Origin: Brevundimonas sp.
GTDB taxonomy: Bacteria > Pseudomonadota > Alphaproteobacteria > Caulobacterales > Caulobacteraceae
DNA length: 64,000 nt
Reading direction: 5' to 3'
NCBI RefSeq assembly: GCF_027487935.1
Contig: NZ_JAIYCP010000023.1
Span: forward strand, 26,685 to 90,684
How positions within the stretch are numbered: position 1 is the first letter of the stretch; every line of letters begins with the position of its first letter. Positions 50,686 to 58,727 of the stretch are shown here, one piece after another. A program made the translations under genes and the position numbers. The notes below the pieces were generated by a model, which did no database searches, was not told the DNA's origin, and saw only the letters and a list, made by a program, of their open reading frames with translations.

Positions 50686-51453
50686 ATGCGGTTCAGGAAC
50701 AGGGTCGCTATCGTCACGGGAGCAGGCGGTGGCATCGGCAAGGTCACCGCCCTCCTGCTCGCCGCCGAGGGGGCTACCGTCGCGGTCAATGATCTCGATC
50801 GCGGTGCCTGCGAGGACACTGTGGATGCGATCAGGGCAGTCGGAGGCAGGGCTCTCGCCATTCCAGGCGACGCCGCCGACGAGGCCGTGGTGATCGATAG
50901 CGTAGCCGACGTCATGCGAGCCCATGGCCGGATCGATGTCCTGGTCAACAACGCGGGCATTTCCGTTGTGGCTCCGGCCGAGGATTTCGTCGCATGGGAC
51001 CGGGTCCTGCGAACCAATCTTTATTCGCAGTTCTTCTGGTCCCGGGCTGCGGCGAATGCAGCCATGATTCCTGCGGGCCGGGGCGCGATCGTCAATGTGG
51101 CCTCGATCGCCGGTCTGGCGGCGGTGCCGAACCAGATTGGCTATGTGGTATCCAAACACGGCGTCGTCGGCCTGACCCGGTCCCTGGCGGTCGAGTGGGG
51201 GCGTCACGGCATTCGTGTCAACTGCGTCTGCCCCGGCATCACGGCGACAGACCTGACGACAGGCTCCGCGGGCCTCGAGCCTGAGCGGCTGAAAGCCCGA
51301 GTGCAGCGCGTCCCTCTGGGCCGGATCGGCACAGCAGCCGAACAGGCGGACGCTATCGCCTTCCTGGCCTCGGACGAGGCATCTTATGTTTCAGGCCTGA
51401 TCATGAACAACGACGGCGGTCAGTTGGCTCTGCATTCCGGCGTCATGATTTGA
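50686..51453 (+). CDS. Short-chain dehydrogenase/reductase
   Basis: A 255-residue classical SDR with TGAGGGIG, VNNAG, the catalytic Ser in VASIAGLAA, and Tyr and Lys in GYVVSKHGVVG. It ends VSGLIMNNDGGQ. A GGGGGAGGGG ribosome site precedes the ATG. It is probably in one transcript with the MFS gene. It is the ninth SDR of the window and the last gene before the tRNA. Confidence 0.92.
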   Translation: MRFRNRVAIVTGAGGGIGKVTALLLAAEGATVAVNDLDRGACEDTVDAIRAVGGRALAIPGDAADEAVVIDSVADVMRAHGRIDVLVNNAGISVVAPAEDFVAWDRVLRTNLYSQFFWSRAAANAAMIPAGRGAIVNVASIAGLAAVPNQIGYVVSKHGVVGLTRSLAVEWGRHGIRVNCVCPGITATDLTTGSAGLEPERLKARVQRVPLGRIGTAAEQADAIAFLASDEASYVSGLIMNNDGGQLALHSGVMI

Positions 51454-51721
51454 GGACGTCGACTGTGTGCGGGATCGTGACCGTGCGCGAGGTCAGAGAC
51501 TGTGCAGTCCAGCGGCGGCGGTGCCGGTGGCGTCGCTCCCAATCTACCAACCCGTCAGTGCGAATGCGCCGAACGCACCTTGTAACGCTATTCAACACTG
51601 CGGCGCTGCAGCGAACTCCGAGTGCCATTTCGCGGGATTGGCCCTTGCCGGTATCGCCGCGCCACCACTGGGTTCCGGGACGTTCGTTACAAAACCAGAC
51701 TGATAGAGAACCGAGGGTGCG

Positions 51722-51811
51722 TGGCGGACAGGGTGGGATTCGAACCCACGGTAGGCTTTCACCTACGGCGGTTTTCAAGACCGCTGCCTTAAACCACTCG
51801 GCCACCTGTCC
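51722..51811 (-). tRNA. tRNA-Ser (anticodon UGA)
   Basis: A 90-base class II tRNA with acceptor pairs GGACAGG / CCTGTCC, discriminator G and an encoded CCA end. The anticodon loop CTTGAAA between GCGGT and ACCGC gives UGA. There is a long variable arm (GTAGG...CCTAC) and a T-loop GGTTCGAATCC. It reads UCN serine codons. Its 3' end faces the catabolic region, and the junction could be an old integration site. Confidence 0.97.
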
Positions 51812-51925
51812 GTGCTCATCGAGCGGACTGGCCGCATAGCGCCAAACCGTGCGTTAACCAAAGCGGAAATGTCTTTGCCGATAGTGATTTCGTTCACGGG
51901 CGGGGCCATGGCCGGAAATCTTTCC

Positions 51926-52702
51926 ATGAAAGTGCTTCGAGGCACGCTGGTGGTCGCGCTGCTGACGCTGGTGGCGGCCTGCGCCAGTGGGGCCCGGCCT
52001 GACGCGCCGCGCCTGCCCGTCGTCACGGATCCGGCCCCCATCGTTTCGGGGACCATGCGCCCCTATCAGGTGCGTGGTCGCTGGTACCAGCCGGCCGAGC
52101 AACCGGGCTATGACGAGACCGGCCTGGCCTCCTGGTACGGGGAACAATTCAACGGGCGGCCGACGGCGACCGGCGAGCGGTTCGACATGCATGCCCTCAC
52201 GGCGGCTCACAAGACCCTGCCGCTGCCGGGACTGGTCGAGGTGACCAACCTCGCCAACGGGCGACGGATCGTGGTGCGGGTCAATGACCGCGGGCCCTTT
52301 GTCGACAACCGCATCATCGACCTGTCGCGCGGGTCGGCGGAGGCGCTGGGCATGCTGCAGGCGGGTGTGGGTGAGGTCCGGGTCCGCTATCTGGGCCGGG
52401 CACCCCGGACGGGCGGAGGAACGACCCTCCAGTACGCCGCCGCTGAAGGGGCAAGCCCCCAGCCCCCGGCAACATCCGGCGGCGGCGAATACTGGGTTCA
52501 GGCGGGTAGCTATTCCGACCGGCGCGCCGCCCGACGGGTCGCCGACGAACTGGGCGGCCGGGCGACCGTCGACGCAGGGCGAAACGATGGCCTGTTCCGG
52601 GTTCTGGTCGGTCCCTGGCCCGATCCCAATGCCGCCGAGCGTTCGCGCCAGGCGGTGATCGCGCGCGGATACGCCGACGCCCTGTTGATATCGGCGCGCT
52701 GA
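51926..52702 (+). CDS. rlpA: RlpA-type septal lipoprotein (lytic transglycosylase) with SPOR domain
   Basis: A protein of about 258 residues. It has a lipoprotein signal (MKVLRGTLVVALLTLVAAC, lipobox Cys), a double-psi beta-barrel domain with GLASWYGEQFNGRPTATGE, MHALTAAHKTLPLP and VNDRGPFVDNRIIDLS, and a C-terminal SPOR domain (YWVQAGSYSDRRAARRVAD). RlpA proteins cleave denuded glycan strands at the septum, and SPOR domains target such strands. An ATG at 51908 is a less likely alternative start. The gene is divergent from tRNA-Ser. Confidence 0.92.
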   Translation: MKVLRGTLVVALLTLVAACASGARPDAPRLPVVTDPAPIVSGTMRPYQVRGRWYQPAEQPGYDETGLASWYGEQFNGRPTATGERFDMHALTAAHKTLPLPGLVEVTNLANGRRIVVRVNDRGPFVDNRIIDLSRGSAEALGMLQAGVGEVRVRYLGRAPRTGGGTTLQYAAAEGASPQPPATSGGGEYWVQAGSYSDRRAARRVADELGGRATVDAGRNDGLFRVLVGPWPDPNAAERSRQAVIARGYADALLISAR

Positions 52703-52739
52703 GGCTTGCGTCCCCGCCGGTCGTCGCCATTGTGCGCCG

Positions 52740-53366
52740 GTGACCCAGGGCAGATTCATCACTTTCGAAGGCGGCGAGGGGACCGGCAAGTCCACCCAGG
52801 TCCTGCGCCTGCTCGAGCGGTTGCGCGCGCGTGAGCTGGAGGTCGTCCAGACCCGCGAGCCCGGCGGCTCACCGGGTGCCGAGGAGATCCGCGCCATCGC
52901 CCTGAACGGGGACGCCGGCCGCTGGTCACCGGTGACCGAGACCCTGCTGATGTTCGCCGCCCGATCCGACCATCTGGAACGCACCATCCGCCCCGCGCTG
53001 GAGGCGGGCCACTGGGTGGTCTGCGACCGCTTCGCCGATTCCAGCCGGGCCTACCAGGGCGTGGGGGGCGGGACCCCCGCGGCCTTCATCGAATCGCTGG
53101 ACGCCGCCATTGTCGGGGCGACCCAGCCGGACCTGACCCTGATCTTTGACCTGCCGGTCGAGGTCGGACTGGAGCGGGCCTTCGGTCGCGGCCTGTTCGA
53201 GACGCGGTTCGAGTCCAAGGGGCTGGCATTCCACGAACGTCTGCGGCGCGGCTTTCTCGACATCGCGGCCCGTTACCCGGAGCGGTGCGTCATCATCGAT
53301 GCGGACGGTGATCAGGATACGGTCGAGGGCCGGGTCTGGGCCGCCGTCGAGGCTCGACTGCTGTGA
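52740..53366 (+). CDS. tmk: Thymidylate kinase
   Basis: A 208-residue kinase with P-loop FEGGEGTGKSTQ (about 9-20), the TREPGGSPGAEEIR dTMP-binding loop, CDRFADSSRAYQG and a lid rich in Arg (ERAFGRG). It phosphorylates dTMP to dTDP. The start is GTG. Translation is coupled to holB (GTGA overlap at 53363), the usual order in this group. Confidence 0.97.
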   Translation: MTQGRFITFEGGEGTGKSTQVLRLLERLRARELEVVQTREPGGSPGAEEIRAIALNGDAGRWSPVTETLLMFAARSDHLERTIRPALEAGHWVVCDRFADSSRAYQGVGGGTPAAFIESLDAAIVGATQPDLTLIFDLPVEVGLERAFGRGLFETRFESKGLAFHERLRRGFLDIAARYPERCVIIDADGDQDTVEGRVWAAVEARLL

Positions 53367-54343
53367 GCGAGCACGCCCGGGATCGCTTCGACCTGGTCCC
53401 CGATGCGGCGGCGGAGCTCGCCTTTCTGGACGCCTTCGGCAAGGACCGGCTGCACCACGCCTGGCTGCTGTGCGGCCCGGAGGGGTCGGGCAAGGCGAGC
53501 TTCGCCTTTCGGGCCGCGCGCCGCCTGCTGGGGGCCGCCCCCGATGCCTCGCGCGGGCCTCTGGGGACCAGCCCTGACGATCCGGTCGCGCGACTGGTGA
53601 CCGCCCGGTCCCACCCCGATCTGCTGGTGCTGGAGCGCGCCGTCGACGGCGGCAAGACGAAGAAGTCGATCTCGGTCGACCAGGCGCGTGAACTGCCGGA
53701 GTTCTTCTCCAAGAGCCCGTCGCAGGCGCGCTATCGCGTCGCCATCATAGATGCCGCCGATGACCTGAACCTCAATGCTGCCAATGCCTTGCTCAAGGTT
53801 CTTGAGGAGCCGCCCGAGCGTGGTGTACTGTTCCTCGTCACCCATGCGCCGGGGCGGTTGCTGGCGACGATCCGGTCCCGCTGCCGCCGCCTGGCCTTTC
53901 CGGTCTGGCCGCTGCATGCGCTGGAGGAACTGGTCCGCAACCGGACCGGTGTGAGCTCGGCCGAGGCAGGGCGGATCGCGGGCGTGGCGGGCGGCTCGCC
54001 GGGCCGGGCCCTGGCCCTGGCCTCCGGTGCCACTCTGGAGGCCGACCAGCTGGCCCAGGCCTGGGTCTCGGCCCCGGTCGTCGATCGCGCCGAGGCGCTG
54101 GCGGTCGCCGACCGGTTCCGGGGTCCCGAGGGGCAGGAGCGGTTCGAGACCCTGATGGATCGGCTGAGTGCGGCGGTGAAGGTGCGGGCGCTGGAGGAGG
54201 GGGCTTCAGGTGCGCGCTGGGCCGAACTGTGGTCGCGGCTGGCTGACCTGCCGGACCGTACCGCCGCCATCAATCTGGACCGGGGCGATGTGCTCGCCGG
54301 GGCCCTGGCCGACCTTCAGCGCGTCAAGGCGGGTGGCGGATGA
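53363..54343 (+). CDS. holB: DNA polymerase III delta' subunit
   Basis: A 326-residue clamp-loader subunit of the AAA+ type: LLCGPEGSGKASFAFRAA (P-loop region), ALLKVLEEPPERGVLFLVTH and the arginine-finger motif TIRSRCRRL. The zinc Cys cluster of the E. coli protein is absent, as in other alphaproteobacteria. It has a GTG start within the tmk stop region and overlaps tatD by four bases. Confidence 0.95.
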   Translation: MSEHARDRFDLVPDAAAELAFLDAFGKDRLHHAWLLCGPEGSGKASFAFRAARRLLGAAPDASRGPLGTSPDDPVARLVTARSHPDLLVLERAVDGGKTKKSISVDQARELPEFFSKSPSQARYRVAIIDAADDLNLNAANALLKVLEEPPERGVLFLVTHAPGRLLATIRSRCRRLAFPVWPLHALEELVRNRTGVSSAEAGRIAGVAGGSPGRALALASGATLEADQLAQAWVSAPVVDRAEALAVADRFRGPEGQERFETLMDRLSAAVKVRALEEGASGARWAELWSRLADLPDRTAAINLDRGDVLAGALADLQRVKAGGG

Positions 54344-55128
54344 TCATCGACAGCCACGTCAACCTGCATGCCCCCCAGTTCGATGAGGACCGCGACGACG
54401 TCATCGCCCGGGCCCGCGAGGCCGGCGTCCAGCTGATGGTCGAGATCTCCGACAAGCTGTCGACCTTTGAGGCCACCCATGGTCTGGCAATGGCGCATGA
54501 CGACATCTGGTGCACGGTCGGGGCCCATCCGCACGAGGCGAAGGACCATACCGACCTGACCGCCGATCGGCTGATCGAACTGGCCGGGCGCCCGCGGGTC
54601 GTGGGCATCGGCGAATGCGGTCTGGATTTTCACTACGACCTCAGCCCGCGCGACGTGCAGGCGGCGGTGTTCCGGACCCATATCCAGGCGGCGAGACGGA
54701 CCGGCCTGCCGCTGGTGGTGCATACGCGCGAGGCGGACGACGTCATGGCGGGCATCCTGGCTGAGGAACAGGCGGACGGGCCGTTCAAATTCCTTATGCA
54801 CTGCTATACCAGTGGCAGGGAACTGGCGGAAAAATCGGCGGAAATGGGGGCGTGGTTCTCGGTTTCGGGCATCGCCACCTTCAAGGCGGCCAACGACGTC
54901 CGCGAGATTGTGGCCGCGATGCCGGCGGACCGGATCATCGTCGAGACGGACTGCCCCTATCTGGCGCCCATGCCGCACCGGGGGCGGCGCAATGAACCGG
55001 CCTATGTGGTGCATGTGCTGGACAAGTTGGCAGAGATCCGCGGCTGGAGCCGGGATGAGGCCGAGGCGCGGACGACCGATGCCTTCTTCGCCCTGTTTGA
55101 CCGAATTCCACGACCGGGCGGCACATGA
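54340..55128 (+). CDS. tatD: TatD-family hydrolase (DNase)
   Basis: A 262-residue TIM-barrel hydrolase with GIGECGLDFHYDLSPRDVQ, VHTREADDV, MHCYTSG and VETDCPYLAPMPHRGRRNEP. The N-terminal metal motif reads SHVNLH, His-x-Asn instead of the common His-x-His. TatD enzymes are metal-dependent nucleases or hydrolases used in DNA repair and quality control. It overlaps its neighbours on both sides. Confidence 0.94.
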   Translation: MIIDSHVNLHAPQFDEDRDDVIARAREAGVQLMVEISDKLSTFEATHGLAMAHDDIWCTVGAHPHEAKDHTDLTADRLIELAGRPRVVGIGECGLDFHYDLSPRDVQAAVFRTHIQAARRTGLPLVVHTREADDVMAGILAEEQADGPFKFLMHCYTSGRELAEKSAEMGAWFSVSGIATFKAANDVREIVAAMPADRIIVETDCPYLAPMPHRGRRNEPAYVVHVLDKLAEIRGWSRDEAEARTTDAFFALFDRIPRPGGT

Positions 55129-55934
55129 GCGGGTCCGGCGAACTGGAGGTCGTGATCCTGGGCTGCGGCTCGTCCGGCGGCGTGCCGCGCGGGGACGGGG
55201 ACTGGGGCGACTGCGATCCGGCGGAACCGAAGAACTATCGGACCCGCTGTTCGTTGCTGGTGCGGAGGCATGGGGCGGAGGGGGTGACCAGCGTGCTCAT
55301 CGACACCTCGCCGGACCTTCGTGCCCAGATGCTGGCGGCGAACGTCAGGCATGTCGATGCCTTACTGTACACCCACGACCACGCCGATCAGGTGCATGGG
55401 ATCGATGATCTGCGGGTCTTCGCCATGCGCAGGCGGCAGCGCATACCGGCCTGGATGGATGGTGCGACCCGGGATGCGCTGATTGGGCGGTTTCCCTATA
55501 TTTTCAGAAGTCAGGAGGGCTATCCGGCCATTCTGGACGAGATGGCCATTCCGCCGCACGGGCAGCCTTGGACGGTCGGTGGGGCGGGCGGGACCGTGCC
55601 GGTCGTGACCTTCGACCAGGCCCATGGGCCGATCCGGTCGGTCGGCTATCGCATCGGACCGGTGGCCTATTCCAGCGATGTGTCCGACCTCGACGCGGCG
55701 GCGATCGAGGCGGTGCGGGGCTGTGAGCTCTGGATCGTCGACGCCCTGCGCTGGACCCCGCATCCGACCCACGCCCATGTCGACAAGACGCTGGACTGGA
55801 TCGCGCGGTCCGGCGTGAAGCGCGCCGTCCTGACCAATCTTCACCTCGATCTCGACTATAACGCCCTGAAGGCCGCCGTGCCCGCCAACGTCGATGTCGC
55901 CTTCGACGGCTGGTCGGCGCGGCTTTCGCTTTAG
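55125..55934 (+). CDS. MBL-fold metallohydrolase (PhnP-like cyclic phosphodiesterase family)
   Basis: The 269-residue metallo-beta-lactamase-fold protein begins ILGCGSSGGVPRGDGD and has THDHADQVHGIDDLR. The last His of the HxHxDH motif is Gln. Later ligands are seen in YSSDVSDL and NLHLDLDY. Relatives act on cyclic phosphodiesters such as the ribose 1,2-cyclic phosphate substrate of PhnP. It is coupled to tatD (ATGA), a conserved arrangement. Confidence 0.9.
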   Translation: MSGSGELEVVILGCGSSGGVPRGDGDWGDCDPAEPKNYRTRCSLLVRRHGAEGVTSVLIDTSPDLRAQMLAANVRHVDALLYTHDHADQVHGIDDLRVFAMRRRQRIPAWMDGATRDALIGRFPYIFRSQEGYPAILDEMAIPPHGQPWTVGGAGGTVPVVTFDQAHGPIRSVGYRIGPVAYSSDVSDLDAAAIEAVRGCELWIVDALRWTPHPTHAHVDKTLDWIARSGVKRAVLTNLHLDLDYNALKAAVPANVDVAFDGWSARLSL

Positions 55935-55952
55935 ACCCGGAGCGACCAGCTG

Positions 55953-57026
55953 ATGAAACGCCTCCTGACCCTCGCCGGCAGCCTTGCCGCCCTGCTGCTG
56001 GCCTGGCCGGCAGCGGCGCAGCCCGTCCCGGTCGAGGGCGACTTTACCGCCCCCGCCTTTGCCCTGACCTCCGGCAGGTCGCTGCCGGAGTTGCGGATGC
56101 ACTACCGCACCCTGGGCCAGCCGCGGCGGGACGCGGACGGCCGGATCGGGAACGCGGTGCTGCTGCTGCACGGCACCGGCGGGACGGGTGCCCAGTTCCT
56201 GTCGCCGCAGTTCGCGGGCGAACTGTTCGGGCCCGGCCAGCCGCTGGATATCGCGCGCTACTACATCATCATGCCCGACAATCTCGGCCATGGCGGCTCG
56301 TCCAAGCCGTCGGACGGCCAGCGGGCGCGGTTCCCGGAATATGGCTATGCCGACATGGTCGAGGCGCAGCGGCGGCTGCTGGTCGACGGGCTGGGCGTGG
56401 ACCGGGTCCGGCTGATGCTCGGCACCTCGATGGGCTGCATGCATATCTTCGTCTGGGCGGAGACGCATCCCGACTTCGCCGGGGCCATGATGCCCATGGC
56501 CTGCCAGCCGACCGCCATCGTCGGCCGCAACCGCCTCTGGCGCACCATGTTGAAGGACGCGATCCGCAGCGATCCGGCCTGGGCCGGCGGCGACTATACG
56601 GCCCAGCCCGTTGAGGGGCTGCGAACGGCGGTCGACCTGCTCCTGCTGGCCGGCTCCGCACCGATGGCCATGCAGCAGGACCTGCCCACGCCCGCGGCGG
56701 TCGATGAATGGCTGGCGCAGCAGCAGGCGCGGCGCATCCCGGCGCTGGATGCCAATGACCTCTGGTACCAGGTCAATGCCTCGTTCGACTATGATCCCTC
56801 GGCGGGGCTGGAGCGGATCACCGCGCCCATGACCTGGATCAATTCGGCCGACGACTTCATCAACCCGCCTGAGCTGGGTCTGGCCGAGCGGTTCGTGCCG
56901 CGGATCGCCGGGGTGCAGTACCGACTTGTGCCCAACAGCGTCGGCGGCAAGGGCCATGGGACCCACACCTGGGCGGTGTTCTGGAAGGACGACCTGATCG
57001 AGCTGCTGGCGCGGTCTGAAGACTAG
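55953..57026 (+). CDS. Secreted alpha/beta-hydrolase, homoserine acetyltransferase-like
   Basis: A 357-residue protein with a signal peptide (cleavage near WPAAAQ) and an alpha/beta-hydrolase fold resembling MetX. The nucleophile Ser lies in GTSMGCMH, the acid Asp in INSADDFINPP and the His in GKGHGTHTW. HGTGGTGAQF forms the oxyanion region. The export signal argues against a methionine pathway role, so it is more likely a periplasmic esterase or acyltransferase. The end overlaps the convergent DUF2442 gene. Confidence 0.88.
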   Translation: MKRLLTLAGSLAALLLAWPAAAQPVPVEGDFTAPAFALTSGRSLPELRMHYRTLGQPRRDADGRIGNAVLLLHGTGGTGAQFLSPQFAGELFGPGQPLDIARYYIIMPDNLGHGGSSKPSDGQRARFPEYGYADMVEAQRRLLVDGLGVDRVRLMLGTSMGCMHIFVWAETHPDFAGAMMPMACQPTAIVGRNRLWRTMLKDAIRSDPAWAGGDYTAQPVEGLRTAVDLLLLAGSAPMAMQQDLPTPAAVDEWLAQQQARRIPALDANDLWYQVNASFDYDPSAGLERITAPMTWINSADDFINPPELGLAERFVPRIAGVQYRLVPNSVGGKGHGTHTWAVFWKDDLIELLARSED

Positions 57027-57295
57027 GCGGCATCCGAGCGGGGCGCGGGGGCACCGCGCAGCAGACCTTCGGTGCTCAGATCTTCATCGATCTCCGGCCA
57101 ATGAATCCCCAGGCCGGCCCCGGAAATCTTCCAGTTGTTGCGCTGTTCGGCTGTGGCGTTTGCGAGGCGCGGGTACCATGCGAGGGGTGCGGCGATCGCG
57201 CGACCGTCCATCAATTCCACCACGAGACGATCGTCCTCGATGGTGAGTGACTTCGCCCGGATGTCGGCGACATCGTTATGAGCCAAAGAAGTCAT
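57023..57295 (-). CDS. DUF2442 protein (possible antitoxin partner)
   Basis: A 90-residue protein with SLTIEDDRLVVELMDGRAIA and PLAWYPRLANATAEQRNNW, the pattern of DUF2442. The start at 57295 overlaps the end of the DUF4160 gene by 20 bases. DUF4160/DUF2442 pairs are widespread and have been proposed as toxin-antitoxin modules, but function is not established here. Confidence 0.85.
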   Translation of the reverse strand: MTSLAHNDVADIRAKSLTIEDDRLVVELMDGRAIAAPLAWYPRLANATAEQRNNWKISGAGLGIHWPEIDEDLSTEGLLRGAPAPRSDAA

Positions 57296-57512
57296 TCCAC
57301 GCCTTTCCGAACGCCTCACCATGATCGGCCACATGGCCTTGTATCACGCGCAGCTCCTTTGCTGAAAAGCCGATATTCTGCGCCAGCGCCGTATCCTTCA
57401 GCCAGAATTTCGCAGAGCAGTCGTCGCGGTCCACGTGAACGTGGGGCGGCTCGTCAGGCTCGTGGCTGTAAAAGTAGAAGCGGTAGGGGCCGATGCGAAG
57501 CAGCGTCGGCAT
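57276..57512 (-). CDS. DUF4160 protein (possible toxin partner)
   Basis: A 78-residue protein with the DUF4160 core: GPYRFYFYSHEPDEPPHVHV, then DRDDCSAKFWLK, with a conserved His-x-His. It lies two bases after hemB on the same strand and overlaps the DUF2442 gene. The pair probably moves as a unit, as seen near many unrelated genes. Confidence 0.87.
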   Translation of the reverse strand: MPTLLRIGPYRFYFYSHEPDEPPHVHVDRDDCSAKFWLKDTALAQNIGFSAKELRVIQGHVADHGEAFGKAWNDFFGS

Positions 57513-57514
57513 CT

Positions 57515-58519
57515 TCAGCCCCCGATCAACCGCGCGGCCTGCGGGGCGAAATAGGTCAGGACCCCGGCGCAGCCGGCGCGCTTGAAGGCGTGCAGGGATT
57601 CGAGGATGGCGCGGTCCTCCTCAAGCCAGCCATTGGCCATGGCCGCCCGCATCATCGCGTACTCACCGGACACCTGATAGGCGAAGGTCGGGACTTTGAA
57701 TGTCGTCACAACCCGCTGAATGATATCGAGATAGAGCATGCCGGGCTTGACCATGACGGCATCGGCGCCCTCGGCGATGTCCATGGCCACCTCGCGCAGG
57801 GCCTCGTCGGAATTGGCGTGGTCCATCTGATAGGATTTCTTGTCGCCGGTCAGGGCCTTGGCCGAGCCGACGGCGTCGCGATAGGGGCCGTAGAAGGCCG
57901 AGGCGTATTTGGCGGCGTAGGACAGGATCAGGACGTCGTGGAAGCTGTTGGCCTCCAGCGCCTCGCGGATGGCCTGGACGCGGCCGTCCATCATGTCCGA
58001 GGGCGCGACGACATCGGCCCCGGCATGGGCGTGGATGAAGGCCTGTTCCGCCAGGCGCTCGAGGCTGGCGTCATTGAGGATGCGGCCGTTCTCGACCACG
58101 CCGTCGTGGCCGTGGTCGGTGTAGCAGTCCAGCGCCACATCGGTCATGACGCCGATCTCCGGGGCCGCGTCCTTGATGGCCTTGATGCATTCCGGGATCA
58201 GGCCGTCGGGGTCGGTGGCGCCGGTGCCGATGGCGTCCTTGATCGCACCGTCGACATTGGGAAACAGGGCCACGGCCGGGATGCCGAGATCGCGGGCCTC
58301 GACGGCAGCGGCGGCGGCGGCCCGGGGGGACAGGCGGAAGACGCCGGGCATGGAGGCGACGGGCACGCGGTCCTCGGCACCGTCATGGACGATCAGCGGC
58401 CAGACCAGATCGGCCGGCGTAAGCACCGTCTCGGCCACCAGCCGGCGCACCCAGGGGCTGCTGCGGAGGCGGCGGGGGCGGGCGTAGGGGAAGGCGGCGG
58501 GGGCGAACGGCTGGGTCAT
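57515..58519 (-). CDS. hemB: Delta-aminolevulinate dehydratase (porphobilinogen synthase)
   Basis: A 334-residue enzyme that joins two 5-aminolevulinates to form porphobilinogen. The active-site lysines lie in SYAAKYASAFYGPYRD and AVMVKPGMLYLD. The metal region DVALDCYTDHGHDG and DMMDGRVQAIREAL are typical. The length is normal. hemA, the previous step, begins about 5 kb away on the other strand. The DUF4160 gene follows after two bases. Confidence 0.97.
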   Translation of the reverse strand: MTQPFAPAAFPYARPRRLRSSPWVRRLVAETVLTPADLVWPLIVHDGAEDRVPVASMPGVFRLSPRAAAAAAVEARDLGIPAVALFPNVDGAIKDAIGTGATDPDGLIPECIKAIKDAAPEIGVMTDVALDCYTDHGHDGVVENGRILNDASLERLAEQAFIHAHAGADVVAPSDMMDGRVQAIREALEANSFHDVLILSYAAKYASAFYGPYRDAVGSAKALTGDKKSYQMDHANSDEALREVAMDIAEGADAVMVKPGMLYLDIIQRVVTTFKVPTFAYQVSGEYAMMRAAMANGWLEEDRAILESLHAFKRAGCAGVLTYFAPQAARLIGG

Positions 58520-58534
58520 AGGGCTGTGTAGCTT

Positions 58535-58687
58535 CCTTCTCCCATTGGGAGAAGGTGGCGCGCAGCGCCGGATGAGGGTCGGTTGGCTGAAGCGGCGAAG
58601 CCGCCCTCGGACGGCCGCCCCTCACCCTTTCGCGCCAGGACGACGGCTGCGCCGGCGTGCGCTCAAGCCCTCTCCCAATGGGAGAGG
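58535..58687. repeat. Palindromic intergenic repeat element
   Basis: The spacer between hemB and the acyl-CoA dehydrogenase begins with CCTTCTCCCATTGGGAGAAGG-type symmetry (58535-58555) and ends with CCTCTCCCAATGGGAGAGG (58669-58687). The middle is GC-rich with further dyads (GGCGCGCAGCGCC; GGCGGCTTCGCCGCTTCA read from the complement). This pattern is common as a dispersed repeat in related alphaproteobacteria. It can form an extended cruciform and might act as a REP-like or terminator element. Confidence 0.75.
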
Positions 58688-58727
58688 CGAGCCGTTAGAA
58701 CCCGTCAAAGACTCAAGGAAACGCCCC

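Noticed and set aside
51450..51839. Open frames running through the tRNA-Ser region
   Set aside because: They cover a complete tRNA and a non-coding spacer and have no protein motif.
55362..56966. 534-codon open frame on the minus strand
   Set aside because: Antisense to the MBL-fold and alpha/beta-hydrolase genes, which have intact active sites. No motif in the antisense protein.
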